A stretch of DNA of 64,000 bases from MGBC114079 sp964531385 (GTDB lineage Bacteria > Bacillota > Clostridia > Lachnospirales > CAG-274), in NCBI GenBank assembly GCA_964531385.1, contig CAZHGC010000002.1, forward strand, positions 62,001 through 126,000, written 5' to 3'. Under the pieces are notes generated by a model, which saw nothing but the letters and a program-made list of their open reading frames with translations, did no database searches and was not told the origin of the DNA. Position 1 is the first letter of the stretch. The number at the start of each line of letters is the position of its first letter. Positions 57,922 to 64,000 of this stretch are shown piece by piece. The translations under genes and the position numbers were made by a program.

Positions 57922-60288
57922 TTATTTATCGGAGTCTTCAGGTGTGTGCCATTTCCAATCACGAACTTCTGGAAGGTCAACGCCATATTCAGAAATATGA
58001 TGTTTGTGAGCAACCAAAGTATCACGCATCTTTTGAAGAAGATGAGCACCCTTGTTTCCAAGCTGAGGAAGATTATTTATAACAGCTTGAACAAGGTGGA
58101 AACGGTCAATTTCATTTTGAACACGCATATCAAAAGGAGTTGTTATAGTTCCCTCTTCCTGATATCCAAATACGTGAAGATTTCTGTTAGTACGGAAATA
58201 TGTCAATTCGTGAATCATAGTTGGATAACCATGGAATGCAAAAATAATAGGTTTGTCTTTCGTAAATAATGCGTCATAGTCAACGTCTGTCAAACCATGA
58301 GGGTGCTTTGTTGAAGATTCAAGCTTCATAAGGTCAACAACGTTTATAAATCTAATCTTCAATTCCGGCATATTGTCACGAAGAATAGTAACAGCAGCCA
58401 AAGATTCCAAAGTTGGTGTATCACCGCAACAAGCAATAACAACATCAGGCTCACCGCCTTGGTCGTTGCTTGCCCAATCCCAAATACTAACACCTTGAGT
58501 ACAATGTTTAACAGCTTGTTCCATAGTCAACCATTGAGGTCTTGGGTGTTTCGAAGTAACAAGAACGTTAACATAGTTCTTACTTGCAATACAATGATCA
58601 AAACAAGAAAGTAAACAGTTAGTATCAGGTGGAAGATAAATACGAACAACGTCTGCTTTTTTGTTTGCAATATGGTCCAAAAATCCTGGGTCTTGATGTG
58701 TAAAACCGTTGTGGTCTTGTTGCCAAACGTTTGAACTTAAAATAAGGTTCAAAGATGCAATTTTTTGACGCCAAGGAAGTTCCGAACAAACTTTAAGCCA
58801 TTTAGCGTGCTGAGCAGCCATAGAATCAACAATACGAATGAAAGCTTCATAGCTTGCAAAAAAACCATGACGACCTGTCAAAAGATAACCTTCAAGCCAA
58901 CCCTCACACATATGCTCGCTTAACATCGAGTCCATAACTCTTCCGTCTGCTGCAATAAATTCGTCGTTTGGTTGAACTTCGCCGTTGTTCCAATCTCTGT
59001 TTGTAACTTCAAAAACTTTGCCAAGTCTGTTGGACATAGTTTCGTCTGGTCCAAAAATTCTAAAGTTTCTCGATTCTTTGTTAAGAGCAAATACGTCACG
59101 AACATATCCGCCAAGTTCAATCATATCCTGCCCCTCAACAGAACCCGGATAAGGAACTTCTTTTGCATATTTCTTAAAGTCCGGAAGATGAAGGTCACGA
59201 AGAAGAAGACCGCCGTTTGCGTGAGGATTTGCACTAATTCTTCTTTCGCCTGTCGGAGCAAGCTCTTTAAGTTCGGGAATAAGACGTGCATTTTCGTCAA
59301 ATAATTCTTCAGGTTTATAGCTCAAAAGCCATTGTTTAAGAAGTTCGAGATGCTCTTCTTTTTCCATTGTGATAGGAACTTGATGAGCTCTGAAAGAACC
59401 CTCAATATTTTGTCCGTCAACAACTTTCGGGCCTGTCCAACCCTTAGGAGTGCGAAGAACAATCATAGGCCAGAAAGGTCTGGAAGAATCGTTGTTTTCA
59501 CGAGCATTCTTTTGAATTTCTTTAATTTTCTGAACACATATATCAGAAGCTTCTGCCATTTTTTTGTGCATTTCCATAGGGTCAGAACCCTCAACAAAAT
59601 ATGGCTCCCAACCACAGCCGTGGAAAAAGCTTTCAATTTCATCGTGAGAAATTCTTGAAAAAATAGTTGGGTTCGAAATTTTATAACCGTTAAGATGCAA
59701 AATCGGAAGAACCGCACCGTCTGTAACAGGATTTAAAAACTTGTTTGAATGCCAAGCTGTTGCAAGAGGACCTGTTTCCGCTTCACCATCACCAACAATA
59801 CAAGTTGCAATCAAATCAGGATTATCAAAAACAGCACCAAAAGCATGGGCAATTGAATAACCAAGTTCACCGCCCTCGTTGATAGAACCCGGAGTTTCGG
59901 GAGCAACGTGGCTTGAAATTCCGCCTGGGAAAGAGAACTGTTTGCAAAGCTTTTTCATACCCTCAATGTCTTGGCTAACGTTTGGATAAACTTCGCTGTA
60001 TGTTCCCTCAAGATATGAGTTTGCAACAAAGAAGTTTCCGCCATGACCCGGACCGGAAATCAAAATCATATCCAAGTCAAATTTTTTAATCACTCGGTTC
60101 ATATGTACATAAACAAAGTTCTGACCCGGAACAGTTCCCCAGTGTCCAACAATTTTCTTTTTAATGTGCTCCATAGTAAGAGGTTCACGTAAAAGAGGGT
60201 TGTCAAGCAAATAAAGCTGAGCAGCAGATAAATAGTTTGCAGCTCTCCAATAAGCGTCTATTTTTTCAAAATAGTCTTGAGTGTTCAT
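57922..60288 (-). CDS. xfp: Xylulose-5-phosphate/fructose-6-phosphate phosphoketolase
   Basis: Thiamine-diphosphate enzyme of 788 residues that cleaves sugar phosphates with phosphate to acetyl phosphate, giving a bypass from pentoses or fructose-6-P to acetate and ATP. Segments: GPGHGGNFFVANSYLEG, the thiamine motif GDGEAETGPLATAWHSNKF, LHLNGYKISNPTIFSR, HGFFASYEAFIRIVDSM and SSNVWQQDHNGFTHQDPGFL. Length and sequence are complete. It stands alone, with a promoter at 60356-60385 and homopyrimidine tracts on both sides. No partner genes for pentose catabolism lie nearby. Confidence 0.98.
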   Translation of the reverse strand: MNTQDYFEKIDAYWRAANYLSAAQLYLLDNPLLREPLTMEHIKKKIVGHWGTVPGQNFVYVHMNRVIKKFDLDMILISGPGHGGNFFVANSYLEGTYSEVYPNVSQDIEGMKKLCKQFSFPGGISSHVAPETPGSINEGGELGYSIAHAFGAVFDNPDLIATCIVGDGEAETGPLATAWHSNKFLNPVTDGAVLPILHLNGYKISNPTIFSRISHDEIESFFHGCGWEPYFVEGSDPMEMHKKMAEASDICVQKIKEIQKNARENNDSSRPFWPMIVLRTPKGWTGPKVVDGQNIEGSFRAHQVPITMEKEEHLELLKQWLLSYKPEELFDENARLIPELKELAPTGERRISANPHANGGLLLRDLHLPDFKKYAKEVPYPGSVEGQDMIELGGYVRDVFALNKESRNFRIFGPDETMSNRLGKVFEVTNRDWNNGEVQPNDEFIAADGRVMDSMLSEHMCEGWLEGYLLTGRHGFFASYEAFIRIVDSMAAQHAKWLKVCSELPWRQKIASLNLILSSNVWQQDHNGFTHQDPGFLDHIANKKADVVRIYLPPDTNCLLSCFDHCIASKNYVNVLVTSKHPRPQWLTMEQAVKHCTQGVSIWDWASNDQGGEPDVVIACCGDTPTLESLAAVTILRDNMPELKIRFINVVDLMKLESSTKHPHGLTDVDYDALFTKDKPIIFAFHGYPTMIHELTYFRTNRNLHVFGYQEEGTITTPFDMRVQNEIDRFHLVQAVINNLPQLGNKGAHLLQKMRDTLVAHKHHISEYGVDLPEVRDWKWHTPEDSDK

Positions 60289-60679
60289 TTCGTCTTATTC
60301 TCCTCTCTTCTGTTTAAAATCAAACAGACGATTAAATTATTTTTTTGATGATTACATTATAACTTATAATAACAAGTTTTGTCAAATTTTTAACTTGTAT
60401 TTTTTTGCTTTACTTAAATGTAAAAAGTAGATTTTTACAAAAATAAATCAAATTTTTGTACATAAAATACAATATTTCATCTTTCATATTGGATAATTTA
60501 ACATATATACAACTTATATTAAGAAATATTTAACATTTGATTAAGCCTAATATAAAAAAAATTTGTTAAACATTATATCGACAACCGTTTCAAAGTTGTT
60601 ATAACAGCAATAGATGTATTTATAACTTAAAAAAATCCCCTCTCCAAGTAAAACCCCAAACATCTTATATTTCAAATCG
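60289..60679. other. AT-rich leader and upstream region of xfp
   Basis: Holds the xfp promoter and a small leader hairpin CTGTTT / AAACAG at 60310-60327. The remainder is A/T-rich with no recognisable gene. Confidence 0.55.
60356..60385 (-). promoter_or_regulatory. Promoter of xfp
   Basis: On the minus strand TTGACA (60385-60380), 18-base spacer, TATAAT (60361-60356). Confidence 0.85.
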
Positions 60680-61280
60680 CTTTTTTCTCCCCTTTCCCCC
60701 TTTTTCCCTCTCTTTCCCTCTCCCCCCTCTTTTTTCTCCTTTTCCCTCCGCCAAATCTTCTCTCCTCTTCCCCATCTTCACTAAATTCCTTTGTTCTTCT
60801 TCCTGTTTTTTTCAAAATCACCCTCTCCTACCCCTTTTCCCCTCTGCCAAATTTTCCTTTTTAAAATCTCTCTGCTCTCTTCCCTCTCCGCTCTCCCTTT
60901 CCCCTGTTTTCTTCTCCCTTTCCCCCTCTCTTCCCCTTTCCTCCTTTTCCTCTCCGCCAAAATTCTCTTTTTACGCCCTCTCTTCTCCTTTCCTTTCCTT
61001 TCCTCTCCTCCCTCTCCGTTCTCCCTTTCCCGTCTTCTTTCCCACCTCTTTTTTCTTCCGCCAAATCCCCCTCTCTTTCTTTCCCCCTCTCTTCCCCTTT
61101 CCTCCTTTTCCTCTCCGCCAAAATTCTCTTTTTACGCCCTCTCTTCTCCTTTCCTTTCCTTTCCTCTCCTCCCTCTCCGTTCTCCCTTTCCCGTCTTCTT
61201 TCCCACCTCTTTTTTCTTCCGCCAAATCCCCCTCTCTTTCTCTCCCCTCTCTCTTCCCCCTTTCCTCTTTCCCCTCCTCC
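60680..61280. repeat. Homopyrimidine (C/T) low-complexity tract, upstream of xfp
   Basis: About 600 bases nearly free of purines on the plus strand. Short anchors of the form CCGCCAAAT (or CTGCCAAAT) recur at about 60748, 60844, 60954, 61058, 61115 and 61219. The tract contains a 161-base tandem duplication listed separately. ORFs on both strands here are compositional artefacts. Confidence 0.92.
60919..61241. repeat. 161-bp tandem duplication inside the polypyrimidine tract
   Basis: Positions 60919-61079 and 61080-61240 read as identical by eye across the whole 161 bases, including the CTTTTTACGCCCTC segment and the CCGCCAAA anchors. The absence of drift implies a recent duplication. Confidence 0.9.
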
Positions 61281-61283
61281 AAA

Positions 61284-61318
61284 ACAAAAAAACGCCAAGC
61301 CCAAAGGGCTTAGCGTTT
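61284..61318 (-). terminator. Second (distal) terminator of the flagellin gene
   Basis: Arms AACGCcAAGCCC / GGGCTTaGCGTT with an AAA loop, followed on the minus strand by a T7 run. Confidence 0.88.
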
Positions 61319-61341
61319 CAAACCAACAAAGCAAAAAATCT

Positions 61342-61373
61342 AAAAAGGCCGTCAACTTTCGTTGACGACCTTT
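61342..61373 (-). terminator. First (proximal) terminator of the flagellin gene
   Basis: Arms AAAGGTCGTCAAC / GTTGACGGCCTTT with a GAAA loop and TTTTT on the minus strand. Two terminators in tandem shield the purine-rich strand beyond. Confidence 0.9.
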
Positions 61374-61410
61374 CGCAAACATAATATACAATAAGTAAGT
61401 ATCTGCTAAA

Positions 61411-62268
61411 TTACTGTAACAAAGAAACAACGCTGCTTGTAGCCTGGTTAGCCTGTGCAAGCATAGCAGTTGCAGCCTGCTGAAGAACGTTAGCAGAAGT
61501 AACTTTCATCATTTCAGAAGCCATATCTGCATCTTCAATACGTGATCTTGCAGAAGTAAGGTTTTCAGAAGAAACCTGAAGGTTGTTGCTTGTGTATTCA
61601 AGTCTGTTCTGTTTAGCACCAAGTTTAGCTCTTTCTTCAGAAACATCTTTGATAGCAGTATCAACTGTTTTGATGAGGTTAGAAATGTTCTTACCACCAG
61701 AAACAGAAGCAGCATGAGTACCAACTTTAGAAGCAACATTATGAACTTTCAAAGAAGTAGCAGACATGTTTTTGATTGTCATATCAATTTTCTGACCAGC
61801 GTTAGCACCGATCTGGAACCACAAACCATTGCTAGAGAATTTACCTGAAGTAAGAACTTTTTCGTTGAATTCAGTTCTCTTAGACATATCTGTGATTTCT
61901 TCAGTAAGCTGAGCAAGTTCTTTCTGGATTTTAGTACGGTCAGTTGTAGCATTTGTATCATTGGCAGCCTGAACAACAAGTTCTCTCATTCTCTGAAGCA
62001 TAGATTCGATCTCGCTCATAGAACCTTCAGCTGTCTGAATTAAGCTCATAGCGTCCTGTGCATTTTTGTTAGCCATGTCAAGACCTTTGATCTGAGCTCT
62101 CATTTTTTCGCTAATAGCCAAACCAGCAGCATCATCAGAAGCTCTGTTGATTTTTTTACCGCTTGAAAGTCTTTCGCTTGCTTTAGTTAAAGTTGTTCCA
62201 ACAGAACCTAACATTCTGTGTGAGTTTAAAGCTCTAATATTAGTGTTAATAACTGTATTACTAGCCAT
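61411..62268 (-). CDS. hag: Flagellin
   Basis: Filament protein of 285 residues. The conserved N-terminal D0/D1 region has NTNIRALNSHRMLGSV, SERLSSGKKINRASDDAAGLAISEKMRAQIKG and DAMSLIQTAEGSMSEIESMLQRMREL (quoted in parts), and the C-terminal region has LGAKQNRLEYTSNNL and ANVLQQAATAMLAQANQ. The central variable domain is very short, giving a minimal flagellin as in many Clostridia. Codon use is shifted to optimal codons, which fits high expression. GGAGGG precedes the ATG; two terminators follow. No other flagellar gene is adjacent. Confidence 0.97.
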   Translation of the reverse strand: MASNTVINTNIRALNSHRMLGSVGTTLTKASERLSSGKKINRASDDAAGLAISEKMRAQIKGLDMANKNAQDAMSLIQTAEGSMSEIESMLQRMRELVVQAANDTNATTDRTKIQKELAQLTEEITDMSKRTEFNEKVLTSGKFSSNGLWFQIGANAGQKIDMTIKNMSATSLKVHNVASKVGTHAASVSGGKNISNLIKTVDTAIKDVSEERAKLGAKQNRLEYTSNNLQVSSENLTSARSRIEDADMASEMMKVTSANVLQQAATAMLAQANQATSSVVSLLQ

Positions 62269-62351
62269 AATAATCCCTCCATTGATTAAAATTCATACAA
62301 ATCCATTTGCATGTTTATAATATAATATATTATGTTATAAATATATAAATA

Positions 62352-62393
62352 AATAATAACAAGCCGGTTCCCGGGTTTCCGCCCGTTATTATT
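62352..62393. repeat. Long hairpin between thyX and flagellin
   Basis: Stem AATAATAAC (62352-62360) with GTTATTATT (62385-62393), extended by AAGC / GCCC wobble pairing and an inner CCCGGG palindrome. GC-rich core in AT-rich surroundings. It may terminate thyX or form the flagellin leader; the T-run is weak. Confidence 0.75.
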
Positions 62394-62477
62394 ATTTAAC
62401 AATTATCTCTTACACTATATATATCGTCATATTTAAAATTAACTTAACACTTTTTTAAAAAAAATTTTTAAAATTTT

Positions 62478-63113
62478 TTAAAATTTTAAATCTGAAAAGA
62501 ATATAGGCAATTTTTCCTTAAATTCAGCCAAAATTGCCCTTGCAATTTCTCTCATTTGAGGGTGAGCCGCCAAATCTGCCCTAAGTTTAAAAAAATGTCT
62601 CCATTCTCTCAAATTCATAGTAACAACAATTTCCGTTTTCAAAGAATTTGGCAAAACAGAGCGTGCTTCTTCGGGCTTTGCACCAAGCTCAATAAGCTTG
62701 TTATACTTTCTTTCCGCCTCCGCCATGCTCTCTTTCCAAATTTCAAAACATTCTCTGTCTTTTTCCAAATTGTCGTTCCAAAAACAAGGCTTAATAAAAG
62801 TAAGTTCGTTGCCAAATCTGTCTTTCGAATAATTGCAATATCTCGTCGATTCCTGTGAATAACTTGCAATTCTGTGACGAACAATTTCGTGGCTAACACC
62901 CCTATCGCAAATAATTCTGACAGTTATTTTTTCGTGTTCCAAAACAGATTCGTGACCTCTTTTTAAAATGTTTAAAATAAATTTTTCGGCAGAACCATCA
63001 TAAATGTTGCTTTCGCTTTTATAACAAGTTCTTCCCGCTCTTTCAATGGTCGATGTAATCTTCTTTTCGTCAATTTCATCTTCAATAAAAAAAGAAGGCT
63101 CAATTATGTTCAA
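62478..63113 (-). CDS. thyX: Flavin-dependent thymidylate synthase
   Basis: Enzyme of about 211 residues that makes dTMP with FAD and NADPH, replacing ThyA. The ThyX signature RHRIASYSQESTRY (RHRxxSxxxxSxR) is intact, with the folate- and substrate-binding HEIVRHR before it and ARSVLPNSLKTEIVVTMNLREWRHFFKLR after it (in part). The start TTG 63113 is chosen because GGAG lies about nine bases upstream; an in-frame TTG at 63128 has no site. ThyX is common in anaerobic Firmicutes. Confidence 0.94.
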   Translation of the reverse strand: MNIIEPSFFIEDEIDEKKITSTIERAGRTCYKSESNIYDGSAEKFILNILKRGHESVLEHEKITVRIICDRGVSHEIVRHRIASYSQESTRYCNYSKDRFGNELTFIKPCFWNDNLEKDRECFEIWKESMAEAERKYNKLIELGAKPEEARSVLPNSLKTEIVVTMNLREWRHFFKLRADLAAHPQMREIARAILAEFKEKLPIFFSDLKF

Positions 63114-63257
63114 AAATAACAACTCCAATCTAAATAAAAATCATTTTCTTCCGCAATCCGCCAAAATTTCGCCTTTGCAAATTTCAACCTCTTTCACAAC
63201 CTCAATTATTCTTTTTTCCAACTAAGCTCCAACCGCCATTGCGTCGCAGACTTTTTT

Positions 63258-63362
63258 CCGCAGGTTGGGCTTTGCCCAACCGAGGAGAACAGCGGTTTTT
63301 TGTGCGAAAAAACCGCTGTTTCTTCCTCTGCAACCTTGCGGAAAATCAAAGATTTTTCGCAA
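63258..63362. repeat. Highly structured inverted-repeat element between recR and thyX
   Basis: Three hairpins in a row: H1 GGTTGGGC-TTT-GCCCAACC (63263-63281); H2 with 14 perfect pairs AACAGCGGTTTTTT / AAAAAACCGCTGTT around GTGCG (63288-63320); H3 TTGCGGAAAATC / GATTTTTCGCAA (63336-63362). An outer inverted repeat CCGCAGGTTG (63258-63267) / CAACCTTGCGG (63331-63341) encloses H1 and H2. No T-run follows any stem. Confidence 0.85.
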
Positions 63363-63366
63363 CCTT

Positions 63367-63966
63367 TTACATTATCTGCCGTCCCTCCAACGCCCTAAGC
63401 AAAGTAACCTCATCAACATACTCCAAATCCCCACCAACAGGCACACCATGAGCAATTCTGCTAACCTTTATGCCAAGCGGTTTAATAAGTCGGCTCAAAT
63501 ACATAGCCGTTGCCTCTCCCTCAACATTCGGGTTCGTGGCAATAATAACTTCCTCAATGTTCTCGTCGCCAAGTCTGTTGATAAGTTCTTTAATTTTAAG
63601 GTCAGCTGGAGTAATCCCGTTAATTGGCGAAATTGCACCGTTCAAAACGTGATAAACTCCTGTATATTCTTTCGTTTTTTCATATGCCGCCATATCCCTC
63701 GGGTCCTCAACAACCATAATCGTGTTGTGATTTCTTTTAACGCTTGAACAAACAGGACAAGGGTCTTGATCCGTAAGATTACAGCAAATCGAACAATATT
63801 TAATATCCCTCTTTGCACTAATTATGCTGTCCGCCAAAGCTTTTGCGTTTTCCTCCGGCATATTTATAATATAAAAAGCCAGCCTTTGAGCTGACTTTCC
63901 GCCAATTCCCGGAAGCTTCGACAACTGTTCAATCAGTGAACTGATAGGGTTTCCATATAAACTCAT
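63367..63966 (-). CDS. recR: Recombination mediator RecR
   Basis: DNA repair protein of 199 residues, working with RecO and RecF to load RecA on gaps. Helix-hairpin-helix KLPGIGGKSAQRLAFYI, zinc finger with four cysteines CSICCNLTDQDPCPVC, and the Toprim domain with VVEDPRDMAAYEKT are in family order; it ends RALEGRQIM. ATG with TTGGGAG upstream. dnaX and the YbaB-type gene that usually precede recR would lie beyond the window. Confidence 0.97.
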   Translation of the reverse strand: MSLYGNPISSLIEQLSKLPGIGGKSAQRLAFYIINMPEENAKALADSIISAKRDIKYCSICCNLTDQDPCPVCSSVKRNHNTIMVVEDPRDMAAYEKTKEYTGVYHVLNGAISPINGITPADLKIKELINRLGDENIEEVIIATNPNVEGEATAMYLSRLIKPLGIKVSRIAHGVPVGGDLEYVDEVTLLRALEGRQIM

Positions 63967-64000
63967 AAATTATAACTCCCAAATAATATCAACTAATTGT

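Noticed and set aside
60919..61241. Tandem repeat considered as an insertion sequence or CRISPR
   Set aside because: No transposase, terminal inverted repeats or spacer structure; it is a simple duplication in low-complexity DNA.
60791..61460. Long frames on both strands (up to 199 codons) in the upstream tract
   Set aside because: Same compositional artefact; the minus-strand frame runs into the end of flagellin and across both flagellin terminators.
62340..62400. c-di-GMP (GEMM) riboswitch upstream of flagellin
   Set aside because: The GC-core hairpin lacks the GEMM tetraloop and receptor blocks; only one simple stem is present.
1..64000. tRNA, rRNA, tmRNA or prophage genes
   Set aside because: Nothing with cloverleaf or rRNA-like sequence and no integrase, capsid or transposase-like protein was seen by reading; a tRNAscan or Rfam run would be decisive.

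Overview
The window looks like a chromosomal segment of an anaerobic, low-GC Firmicute of the class Clostridia. The evidence is strongly AT-rich DNA with A/T-biased codons, strong GGAGG ribosome binding sites and several TTG starts, and the gene order lepA-hemW-hrcA-grpE-dnaK-dnaJ under a CIRCE operator. It also carries spore-associated genes (yunB, ylmC/ymxH type), a flagellin and a chemoreceptor, class III fructose-bisphosphatase, ThyX, and three secreted proteins with dockerin-like modules. No insertion sequence, prophage, integrase, CRISPR array, rRNA or tRNA was recognised. Nearly everything is core chromosome; the accessory flavour comes from the dockerin proteins and from unusual intergenic DNA.

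Layout. 1-1880: end of ffh, then rpsP and khpA. 1915-3320: a DUF1858 protein and lepB on the minus strand, with a divergent promoter region. 3321-11373: lepA, hemW, then the heat-shock operon hrcA-grpE-dnaK-dnaJ. 11396-14814: a lipoprotein, a YhcC-type radical SAM protein, a small dockerin protein and tadA. 14838-18653: riboflavin operon ribD-ribE-ribBA-ribH (minus strand) behind an FMN riboswitch with its own terminator. 18700-25746: chemoreceptor, DivIVA-like protein, queH, a pseudouridine synthase, a DUF4364 regulator, a YgjP-type metallopeptidase and a zinc-ribbon membrane protein. 25872-28556: proB, 5-formyl-THF cyclo-ligase, proA. 28646-37295: ADP-ribosylglycohydrolase and the complete F-type ATP synthase operon, whose c subunit carries a sodium-type ligand set. 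37349-46841: a frameshifted DJ-1/PfpI gene, wecB, two paralogous transglutaminase-dockerin proteins, fbp and pncB. 47017-50429: Rrf2 regulator, an unknown helical protein, a three-gene redox cluster (DUF134 regulator, NifX-thioredoxin fusion, ferredoxin:thioredoxin reductase-like protein) behind a perfect palindrome, and yunB. 50703-57515: class A PBP, ylmC-like gene, methyltransferase, rplJ-rplL with L10 leader, yajC. 57533-61280: xfp between two long polypyrimidine tracts. 61284-64000: flagellin, thyX, a highly structured intergenic element, and recR.

The most noteworthy items are: (1) the DUF134 / NifX-Trx fusion / FTR-like operon, which reads as a self-contained ferredoxin-to-thioredoxin relay tied to an iron-sulfur or metal-binding domain with a His/Cys-rich linker; (2) the two homopyrimidine intergenic tracts on both sides of the phosphoketolase gene, one holding an apparently perfect 161-bp tandem duplication; (3) the 84-bp inverted-repeat element with nested hairpins between recR and thyX; (4) the duplicated transglutaminase-dockerin genes, one with an expanded Ser/Thr/Glu linker built from 54-residue units. 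All functions are read from motifs and gene order; no database search was run.
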